Positions 57,066-64,000 of a DNA stretch of 64,000 nucleotides are shown here, piece after piece; the first letter of the stretch is position 1, and every line of letters starts with the position of its first letter. Below the pieces are notes generated by a model. That model saw nothing but the letters and a program-made list of their open reading frames with translations, was not told the origin of the DNA and did no database searches. The translations under genes were made by a program, and so were the position numbers. The stretch is from Gammaproteobacteria bacterium. GTDB lineage: Bacteria > Pseudomonadota > Gammaproteobacteria > UBA4575. The stretch spans positions 1 to 64,000 of the forward strand of contig JANQOB010000002.1 of the NCBI GenBank assembly GCA_028279275.1. Reading direction: 5' to 3'.

Positions 57066-58680
57066 TAAAAAAATCAGGCGCTGTGCGATTTATACAAGAA
57101 AATCATCGGAGGAGGGGCTTGATCAAAGTTTTAATTCACTCGATGCACAACGTGAAGCCTGTGAGGCATATATCAATAGCCAAAAGCATGAAGGCTGGAA
57201 GTTAATAAAAGAGCGTTTTGATGATGGGGGCTTCTCGGGTGGCAATATTAAACGTCCTGCACTCACAAACCTGATCGAACAAATCAAACAAAATCTTATT
57301 GATATTGTCGTGGTGTATAAAGTCGATCGACTCTCTCGCTCTCTTGCAGACTTTGCAAAATTAGTCGAATTGTTTGATGAACATGAAGTCTCGTTTGTTT
57401 CTGTAACACAACAATTCAATACATCCAGTTCCATGGGTCGGCTAACGTTGAATGTACTGCTTTCTTTTGCACAGTTTGAACGCGAAGTCACAGGGGAACG
57501 GATTCGGGACAAAATTGCCGCATCAAAGAAGAAAGGCATGTGGATGGGAGGGAATATACCCCTGGGCTATGATGTAAAAGATAGAAAGCTTGTGATTAAT
57601 GCAAAAGAATCCAAAACGGTTAGTTATATCTTTAACCAATACATACAACTCAAATCGGTTCGGAAATTAAAACAGTATCTGGATCAATCAAAATACAAAA
57701 CCAAACAAAATAAACCATTCAGTCGCGGAGCGTTGTATAAGATTCTCACAAACCCGTTATATACTGGAAAGGTAAAACATAAAGACCAGGTCTTTGAAGG
57801 CGAGCATAAACCGATTTTAGACTTAGAAATTTGGAAGCAGGCCCAATCGATATTACGATTAAATCGTCATCAAAATATAAATAAAGTGCATGCTAGGGAA
57901 AGAAGTTTGTTAGCTGGATTACTGTTCGATGATCATGGAAATCGGATGTCACCGTCTCATACTAAAAAAGGTAACAAACGTTATCGTTATTATGTCAGCC
58001 AAGCATTAATCCAGCATCAAGACAGTAAGGCCGGTTATATCGCACGCGTTACAGCGGATGAAGTAGAAAGTGCGGTATTTAAAACACTTCAACAACTCTA
58101 TTCAGATTCACAGAAGGTTCTGAAAATAATTGGATATGATAAACTTGAATTATCGTTGATAAAAATAGTTTCTAAAAAAGCTAAATCACTTCTAGCAATG
58201 ACATACACAAAAAATGTGCTGGACAAAGTGCATTCATCCATACAGAAAATAATTATTAACAAGAATAATTTGGTTATTCATATTGCAAGAGATCAATTGG
58301 CTTATTTATTTGGATTAGAACCAATTAAAAGTGATCACTATTTACTTAAACAAGCTATTCAATGGAAATTAAATTGCAAAGGACAAACATTGGTATTGCA
58401 TGGAGAGAACGCTATGATCAAAAGTAAAAATTCTTCTCAATCACTTCAAAATGCAATAGTCAAGGCGTTAACCTGGAATCAGGGGTTATTGAATGGATCA
58501 TATAAGTCTATGAGTGAAATTGCAGATAATGAAGATGTTGTTGTGAGTTATGTTCGGCGAATTCTGAGACTAGCTTTTTTATCTCCTGAAATTTTGAAAT
58601 GTATTCTGTCTGATTCAGTACCAACCGGAGTTAATCTAGAATACCTTAAAGCATCAACCTCATTAAACTGGAACAATTAA
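57058..58680 (+). CDS. Large serine recombinase, intact
   Basis: The 540-residue product starts with a resolvase domain: YTRKSSEEGLDQSFNSLDAQ with nucleophile Ser16, VYKVDRLSRSLADF and the FEREVTGERIRDKIAASKKKG helix. A recombinase domain and a Cys-poor zinc-ribbon-like region and coiled coil follow. It would integrate and excise a mobile element at short att sites. A copy lacking the catalytic domain is at 23012. No att pair could be identified for it by eye. Confidence 0.95.
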   Translation: MNNKKIRRCAIYTRKSSEEGLDQSFNSLDAQREACEAYINSQKHEGWKLIKERFDDGGFSGGNIKRPALTNLIEQIKQNLIDIVVVYKVDRLSRSLADFAKLVELFDEHEVSFVSVTQQFNTSSSMGRLTLNVLLSFAQFEREVTGERIRDKIAASKKKGMWMGGNIPLGYDVKDRKLVINAKESKTVSYIFNQYIQLKSVRKLKQYLDQSKYKTKQNKPFSRGALYKILTNPLYTGKVKHKDQVFEGEHKPILDLEIWKQAQSILRLNRHQNINKVHARERSLLAGLLFDDHGNRMSPSHTKKGNKRYRYYVSQALIQHQDSKAGYIARVTADEVESAVFKTLQQLYSDSQKVLKIIGYDKLELSLIKIVSKKAKSLLAMTYTKNVLDKVHSSIQKIIINKNNLVIHIARDQLAYLFGLEPIKSDHYLLKQAIQWKLNCKGQTLVLHGENAMIKSKNSSQSLQNAIVKALTWNQGLLNGSYKSMSEIADNEDVVVSYVRRILRLAFLSPEILKCILSDSVPTGVNLEYLKASTSLNWNN

Positions 58681-58755
58681 TAATCACTTAAAAGGCTATT
58701 AAAAAAGCCATATAAATATTATAAATTTATGCTGAAATAAACGATGTTTTATTCT

Positions 58756-59172
58756 CTATGCAAAAGCGTTAGATATCTTTTTGTCGGGCGTGAGTTTTAT
58801 AAAATACTGTGGCGGTGTAAATGTTTTATCATATTTTCTTAAAACCTTTAAACAAAGAGACTTATCCGTCTCTTCTACTTTTTTCAATCCAATTGCAGTC
58901 ACCTGTTTATGTCCCTTCGTATAATTCATGAATAACGTTCTTGATATACATAATTTTTTACTATATTTTTTCCAAATATCACGTGGAGTGCTCGTTATAA
59001 CAAAGTCTATTTCTGCAACTACTTCAATACAGCCTATCGGTAAAGTGGAATATATCCAAAGTTTTGCGCCCTTACTTAGACTAATATTACGTGTCCGCAA
59101 TTCAACAGTTTTTAAACCTTTTTTTATATTATTTACATGATCTGGCTTGATTGATATTAATGCATCATTCAT
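58756..59172 (-). CDS. ASCH (PUA-like) domain protein
   Basis: The 138-residue product has the ASCH pattern: ALISIKPDHVNNIKKGLKTVELRTR, where K and ELR motifs line the RNA/nucleotide cleft, then LWIYSTLPIGCIEVVAEI and IWKKYSKKL. ASCH proteins bind or cleave RNA or modified nucleotides. Its start overlaps the stop of the GNAT-PIN fusion gene by 4 bp, so the two are tightly coupled and likely act together. Confidence 0.82.
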   Translation of the reverse strand: MNDALISIKPDHVNNIKKGLKTVELRTRNISLSKGAKLWIYSTLPIGCIEVVAEIDFVITSTPRDIWKKYSKKLCISRTLFMNYTKGHKQVTAIGLKKVEETDKSLCLKVLRKYDKTFTPPQYFIKLTPDKKISNAFA

Positions 59173-61316
59173 ATTGAATAAGATTCCTCTAGTAATTCTA
59201 ACAATTTAAGGTATGGTAATTTTTCAACTGTCGTTAAATTTGCATTACTTATAATTCCTTTATTCTTTGCATCTTTAAAGCTTATTCTTTTCGGTAAAGC
59301 CTTAAAATTATCAAATGTAAAAGCATGTAGCACACCACTACTATTAGTTAGACCATGCAGCTCATCAGCTGATAACACTCCCTGTTGATGCATGTTTATA
59401 TTAACTTGATCTACAGTTAATAATCCAGAGAATGATATTCTAGCAGTACCAACAATTTCTTGTATGCTCTTATTTCCAGATACATAAAAAGCAATTAGCC
59501 CACCTTTTTCAAAATATCCGCTACGATTCGTAGATCTAAAGTAAGCTTTTTCCGATAAAAAAGAAGTTGCTTTTGATGGGATAAAACTTAGTTGCCCTGT
59601 TAAGTTTCCTAGTAGCTCAACAGCGTAATTTTCTTTTATAGGCAATAAAAGGCACTCTCTTTCCTTGTGTAATAAAATGCCTGGTGAAATAAGTGTTTCA
59701 AATTCAAAAAGACTTAAACACTTTAAATAAATTGTAGAATTCGATTTTATAGGTATCCCTGTGCTATCGATTTCCATTTTAGATGGCATAGTCTCAGGAA
59801 CCTGCTTACCAGATTTATCACAAAAATCATTTTTAAATTTTTCCCAACTGTCATTCTTTATAAACCCATTAAATGCTATTTTTGTTAAACCTTTATCCTG
59901 ATTAAGTAAAAATCCTTTTTTTATAGCGATAGATTTTGTTAAGGCTTGGTTCTCTAAAATATACAAGTCTATCCTATTTAAAATCAACGGCAACGTTTCG
60001 CGTATAGCACTTTCTAATAAATGATCTATGCCAATGATTGCTCCACATATTGATTCATCAATGTACAAGTGCAAACTCATCGATTTGCTTAATTTTGTAG
60101 GTTTATTCCAACTAGCGAAGCCAATAACTAATTCGTTCTTATACAACAAAATTTCTTTTACAGTTGTATCGCCTATACTCCGCTTAAGTAGCTGTTCAAT
60201 AAGTTTATTGTTTAGATTAACCTTTGTTAGAAATTCATGTAACTCATTTCTTTTTTTACTATCTAATTGCTCTAATGAGAAATTTTCATTTGAAACTTGA
60301 ACTGATCGCTTTTCATAAAAATCATTAGAAAGACTAAGCTCTTCAGGCGAAATAATTGATATTCCAAACTCTTTATTTAATTCATCTGATTTATTAAGTA
60401 ATGCTTTATCACGGGTAATAAATCCATCTATGCTATTGTTACAGCAGTATGCTAAATGGATGAGGTCTGATTTATTATTAACAGCACTAGAACTATTTAT
60501 CTTTCTATTTTTAAATACAATTATCCTGAGTGTCTCACATAAAGGGCTTAACTCAGCTTCGCTGCATTCACGTAAAGTAGGTAGTGATGTTGCTATTTCC
60601 AAAATAGGGTCAGAACCATTTTTAACTGAATGCCGATTTAACTCATTTTTAAACTCTGGTGTAACACATAATTTAAATAATCCACCAAATCCTTGTCCAA
60701 GAATTAATTTTGCTTCAGGTGCATTCTCTCTTTGGAAAGTGATATCAAACAAAGGATTTAAATCAATTGCATATATAGGAGGCGACAAAAGAGGTCTGTT
60801 TGGATATGTTATTACTGAACTATCAAGTTGATTAGAATTTGTTAGTAAATCTGGTGTATTTAATGCATATGAACGAAAGTTTATTTTACGACGATTCTTA
60901 CTTTTAGACGTTCCGCCCAGTTCTTGTTTGAATATTAAAAATTTTTGCTTTTCCCAAAATTTATTTGCACGTAGTTCTGCAGCAACTTTTGCATGTATAG
61001 CTAAATAATTATGAGCTTCACCATATTTAATTAACTCATCTATAAGTAACTTTCCGATCCCATGCTTTCTTAACTTAGGGTGAGAGAATAGTTGGAAAAT
61101 TCTAAGATGAGGATATGTGCCTCCAAATATCAAATAACCCACTAACAAATTGTCATCAATTGATACAGCAGTCCAGATTTGTCCCTTATGAGTTAATTCC
61201 TCATAAGCGGAAGATGGCAAAAACCCAAAATAATTCTTGTTATTATCTGCGTGCTTTTGAATTTCTTCAATATGCTTCTCATTTTCAGAGTATGTTTTTT
61301 GGATTTTTAATCTCAA
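59169..61316 (-). CDS. GNAT-PIN-GNAT-PUA-like multidomain protein
   Basis: The product has 715 residues. Residues 1-140 are a GNAT acetyltransferase (FSHPKLRKHGIGKLLIDEL). About 175-330 form a PIN-like RNase fold with acidic residues in YAIDLNPLFD, EFKNEL, KSDLIHLAY and FITRDKALL. About 340-500 look like a second, degenerate GNAT. About 570-700 resemble an EVE/ASCH PUA-like domain (FRSTNRSGYFEKGGLIAFYVSG, EIVGTARI). The mix of RNase, acetylase and RNA-binding folds, with a coupled ASCH gene, suggests an RNA-targeting toxin or defence system. This is a reading by eye, without a known named family. Confidence 0.75.
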   Translation of the reverse strand: MRLKIQKTYSENEKHIEEIQKHADNNKNYFGFLPSSAYEELTHKGQIWTAVSIDDNLLVGYLIFGGTYPHLRIFQLFSHPKLRKHGIGKLLIDELIKYGEAHNYLAIHAKVAAELRANKFWEKQKFLIFKQELGGTSKSKNRRKINFRSYALNTPDLLTNSNQLDSSVITYPNRPLLSPPIYAIDLNPLFDITFQRENAPEAKLILGQGFGGLFKLCVTPEFKNELNRHSVKNGSDPILEIATSLPTLRECSEAELSPLCETLRIIVFKNRKINSSSAVNNKSDLIHLAYCCNNSIDGFITRDKALLNKSDELNKEFGISIISPEELSLSNDFYEKRSVQVSNENFSLEQLDSKKRNELHEFLTKVNLNNKLIEQLLKRSIGDTTVKEILLYKNELVIGFASWNKPTKLSKSMSLHLYIDESICGAIIGIDHLLESAIRETLPLILNRIDLYILENQALTKSIAIKKGFLLNQDKGLTKIAFNGFIKNDSWEKFKNDFCDKSGKQVPETMPSKMEIDSTGIPIKSNSTIYLKCLSLFEFETLISPGILLHKERECLLLPIKENYAVELLGNLTGQLSFIPSKATSFLSEKAYFRSTNRSGYFEKGGLIAFYVSGNKSIQEIVGTARISFSGLLTVDQVNINMHQQGVLSADELHGLTNSSGVLHAFTFDNFKALPKRISFKDAKNKGIISNANLTTVEKLPYLKLLELLEESYSI

Positions 61317-61388
61317 CTAAACACCTTAAATAACTATCTTTAATCTTGCTAAATTACAATAGTAGTGTGCATCCGAACGAACACCTTA

Positions 61389-62582
61389 TTAGTCGTCATT
61401 TTCACTAATTCGCTTAACAAATGTTTCTAAGTTATTTAATAAGTCATCATAAAATATGACATCAATGTTTTTTAATGAATCATTAAGTATCCTGAAATCA
61501 TCTGCCATTTTTGTTTTGGTTAGTTGAGCCCGCATACCAGCTACAATATAGCCGCGCGGTCTCACGATGTTGACTTCTATACCTTTGTGCTTTTTTATAT
61601 CTTCTACTAACGTGCTACTATTTCGCTGAACCTGATAAAGATAATTTTCAACTTGTGAAATAGCTTTAGAAAGCTCAGTGTCCCAGTAATAATTATTTCT
61701 GCTGTTGTCATGCTTTAAAATATTTGTTGCAGGCTTTTTTATTTCAAAGATATCTAGATATGAGTAAGGATCTATGAGCATGAAATCAGGGTATTTACCA
61801 GATAGACTTACGCTCTCTTTTTCAAGCACTTCACCATAACTATTACGTAGCACTAAGATATATTCGGAAAGAAATTTTTGCCATGTTGTTTCTGAGGTAC
61901 TACCTGCATCTAGTTTTTTTCTAAATTCTTGAACGATTTTCTCTAGGAAAACTTTTCTACCAGCATCTAAAGATTCGAATACAACAGCAAGTTTCTTTTT
62001 TGCACGAAGTGTTCCTGGTATTTTGGATAAATAATCAGGAATAAAGCCATGTAATATTTCAGTGTCTTCAGCACCAAGCTTTTTAATTATATCGGGTTGC
62101 TCCAGTAGTTCAGCGAGTGTTCCGGCGGCATAACTAGGCTTGGAACCTTTATATTTTTTAAACTGTTTGAACTCAGTTGCCAGAAAGTTTTTCACATCGG
62201 CTCGAATTTCTTCATTTCTTTTTCTCTTAGTGGCACGAGCTGACTGATTAGCTTTTGTTAATCTTTGGATAGGAACAGTTACTTTAGTTTTTGTACCGCG
62301 AGCATCTAGTTTTGATTTACCACTGGCTACTAATGTTAAATCAATTTTTTTATTATATTTATTAAATACTTCTTGCAGAAAGAAAGTGCCTGCAGATGTC
62401 ATTCCGTATCCTTCCTTCCATAAACCGTTCGGGAGAGAAGTAAATCCTTTGAGAGTAATTCGCTCGCAATACTTATATTGACTGGTATCCGAATTAAGTT
62501 TGTAGTAGCCATTTTTGGTTTTAGTATTTATACGCCAAATGATTTTTCCATCATCACTTAACTTTTCGGCTATATTTGGCAT
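61389..62582 (-). CDS. sduA: Shedu anti-phage nuclease (SduA, DUF4263)
   Basis: The 397-residue product has the Shedu C-terminal nuclease: WQKFLSEY, Asp266 in YPDFMLID, and Glu280-Ile-Lys282 in DIFEIKKP, followed by SKAISQVENYLYQV and the closing RPRGYIVAG. This is the PD-(D/E)XK-like core with the DUF4263 signature. The N-terminal 230 residues are variable, as expected for a sensor region. Shedu is a one-gene defence system that restricts phage. It lies beside an HhH glycosylase-like gene and the GNAT-PIN fusion. Confidence 0.85.
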   Translation of the reverse strand: MPNIAEKLSDDGKIIWRINTKTKNGYYKLNSDTSQYKYCERITLKGFTSLPNGLWKEGYGMTSAGTFFLQEVFNKYNKKIDLTLVASGKSKLDARGTKTKVTVPIQRLTKANQSARATKRKRNEEIRADVKNFLATEFKQFKKYKGSKPSYAAGTLAELLEQPDIIKKLGAEDTEILHGFIPDYLSKIPGTLRAKKKLAVVFESLDAGRKVFLEKIVQEFRKKLDAGSTSETTWQKFLSEYILVLRNSYGEVLEKESVSLSGKYPDFMLIDPYSYLDIFEIKKPATNILKHDNSRNNYYWDTELSKAISQVENYLYQVQRNSSTLVEDIKKHKGIEVNIVRPRGYIVAGMRAQLTKTKMADDFRILNDSLKNIDVIFYDDLLNNLETFVKRISENDD

Positions 62583-62954
62583 GATGATTTCCTGACAGCT
62601 AACGTATTAATACATGGCAATTTTGCATTGTTATCACATAAATATGGTTAGCATAAGAATGTCCGATTTGGGTCATAAGCAGATATTGTGAATATGTAAT
62701 TTACTACAACCAACCAGATTCTCCCAATTACTGTTTAATTTGTGTTTGCTTTTTGACCTAAAGCCGTCACTCATTGCCGGATTATATATGAATTTAATAA
62801 CACTTGATCCTTTCAACTACTGTACAAAAGAGACACCGGCAATTTACTAACAGAGACTAAAGTTACTTGAACTTACCACTCTGTGTAAGAAAATATTAAT
62901 TCAACTATATAATCAAAGATTGTTCGGTTATATTCTGTTAACTTTTATCGATAA
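62583..62954. other. 372-bp intergenic region with R-type hairpin repeat
   Basis: No gene is seen. At 62658-62687 a hairpin of the R-type (AATGTCCGATTTGGG ... TAAGCAGATATT) belongs to the family at 24-30 kb. A further degenerate trace (CTAAAGCCGTCACTCATT) lies near 62759. The region carries the divergent promoters of the Shedu gene and the 62955 gene. Confidence 0.55.
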
Positions 62955-63719
62955 GTGAAAATAGTGAAGTTAATTTTTGAAATTAGCGACTCTGACATAG
63001 AATATGCGACTAAATTCTATGACTCAATGCGCAATAACCAATTTGTTAAGCAGCGAATTATAGAGAACATAAAAAAACCTCCTAATACTGTTTCAAATGA
63101 GTTATTTTGGTATCGTTTGGTCTGTGCACTATTAACAACACAACAACGATCTGGTCCAGGCTCTGCTACATATGAATTTATCCATGAAAATCCATTCCCG
63201 TTATCGCTCGATAAAATAAAACACAATAAAAAAAATATTAATGAATATGCAGTTAAGCAATTTTTACGTCGTAAAGGCATTCGCTCTTATAATCGAATTT
63301 CCGGTTTTCTATCTGATAACTATCATTGGTTAAGCCTCAATGGTTGGGAATGTATCAATCAGAGAATTAATCATCTGATTCAACATAAAACTCAAAGGGT
63401 AGAAAGAGACGTATCTGTATTTCTGTCAGAGAAACTGAAAGGCATAGGGCCAAAGCAATCGAGGAATCTTTTGCAAATGATTGGATTGACGAAGTACGAA
63501 ATTCCTATTGATAGTAGAATAACTAAATGGCTAAATTCATTTGGATTTCCAATAAGACTAAGTTCTACTGCTTTGTCTGATGAGGCATATTATGAATTCG
63601 TTAACGATGCAGTTATTGCTATTTGTGAAAAAATCAATGTTTATCCATGTGAACTTGATGCTGCTATTTTTGCCAGTTATGATGGAGACAAGTGGAATAT
63701 TCTTTCTAATTCAAAATAG
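62955..63719 (+). CDS. HhH-GPD-like DNA glycosylase/lyase family protein
   Basis: The product has 254 residues from GTG 62955; another GTG is 9 bp downstream. The helix-hairpin-helix at about 160-176 (LKGIGPKQSRNLLQMIGL) is followed by IPIDSRITKWLN, where Asp corresponds to the catalytic Asp of HhH-GPD glycosylases. The middle has WYRLVCALLTTQQRSGPGSA. It is probably a DNA base-excision or damage-specific enzyme. It stands beside Shedu and diverges from it. The substrate is unknown. Confidence 0.72.
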   Translation: MKIVKLIFEISDSDIEYATKFYDSMRNNQFVKQRIIENIKKPPNTVSNELFWYRLVCALLTTQQRSGPGSATYEFIHENPFPLSLDKIKHNKKNINEYAVKQFLRRKGIRSYNRISGFLSDNYHWLSLNGWECINQRINHLIQHKTQRVERDVSVFLSEKLKGIGPKQSRNLLQMIGLTKYEIPIDSRITKWLNSFGFPIRLSSTALSDEAYYEFVNDAVIAICEKINVYPCELDAAIFASYDGDKWNILSNSK

Positions 63720-63804
63720 CAATAAACCTGACTATTCAACTTAACTCAGATGAATAAAAGAGCAACTACGTTCTGCTTGATTGAAAGATTATCTACGGCG
63801 ATCT

Positions 63805-63833
63805 ATGCACGTTATTGACCGAAGGCGTACATT
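63805..63833. repeat. Degenerate solo hairpin repeat
   Basis: ATGCACGTTATTGACC and GAAGGCGTACATT form a diverged member of the L-type hairpin family, 86 bp after the stop of the HhH gene. The remaining sequence to the right edge (63834-64000) shows no gene. Confidence 0.5.
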
Positions 63834-64000
63834 CATAATGTAAACAAGACTGAATTATCTATTGTTGACCCTATCAATAACTTACCCAAAGGGGCACCGC
63901 GAAATTTACAAGGGAGACTTTTGGAAGTGATGAGGGTAAAAACGAAATTGACGATGCCCTTTGCTAGTTTTTCTTATCGCGAAACACTGCAGAAATAGGG

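Noticed and set aside
53156..58680. Complete prophage
   Set aside because: Terminase, methylase and recombinase are present, but portal, capsid, tail and lysis genes are absent on both sides.

Overview
This is an AT-rich stretch of a bacterial chromosome, most probably a gammaproteobacterium. The evidence is the gene content: RraA, a DUF1820 protein, a PA2779-type protein, an aceA/icd pair, and FleN/FliA-type regulators. I cannot name the genus.

Layout. (1) 1-12.5 kb is ordinary chromosome: the end of an unidentified gene, a LivF-type ABC ATPase, an isochorismatase-like protein, a Kef-type K+/H+ antiporter, a cytochrome c, a metallo-hydrolase/rraA pair, isocitrate lyase (aceA) with a clear terminator, NADP-isocitrate dehydrogenase (icd), a response regulator with a nearby Hpt protein, a phosphoesterase and a DUF1820 gene. 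(2) 12.5-30.65 kb is an accessory block bounded by two direct repeats of about 190 bp. Its left part carries restriction and defence genes: a PD-(D/E)XK protein, an McrB-N-like protein, an EcoRII-like endonuclease, a Dcm-like methyltransferase, Vsr, and a MORC/MutL-type GHKL ATPase with three small partners. Its right part (24.3-30.3 kb) is a row of mostly single genes (RES toxin, membrane Mrr nuclease, Tdi1-like immunity protein, folE2, NHase-beta-like protein, membrane proteins). Nearly every one ends within 40 bp of a short hairpin repeat. Three full 102-bp copies of the parent element are present.

(3) 30.66-49.96 kb carries regulators and surface proteins: an ECF sigma/anti-sigma pair divergent from a subtilase with a huge poly-aspartate tract, a sensor-like protein without kinase residues, an S24-like repressor without catalytic residues, GAF proteins, an orphan FleN/FliA pair, a 933-residue secreted protein ending in a regular beta-helix, and a GGDEF-EAL protein. 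(4) 50-58.7 kb holds a gene-poor gap, then a phage-like module: MarR-like and uracil-DNA-glycosylase-like proteins, a terminase large subunit, DUF5681, a ParB-methyltransferase fusion, DUF2924 and an intact large serine recombinase. (5) 58.7-63.7 kb is a second defence-like cluster: an ASCH protein, a GNAT-PIN-PUA-like fusion, Shedu (SduA) and an HhH DNA-glycosylase-like protein.

How it fits together: two accessory zones loaded with nucleic-acid-targeting enzymes are linked by sequence. A decayed recombinase in the first matches the intact recombinase in the second, and a 3' fragment of the first gene of the island recurs next to the second zone. This suggests repeated traffic between the two loci. 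The least described items are the 102-bp element family at gene 3' ends, the two unknown proteins downstream of the GHKL ATPase, and the GNAT-PIN-PUA fusion with its ASCH partner. All functional statements rest on motif reading by eye, without database searches.
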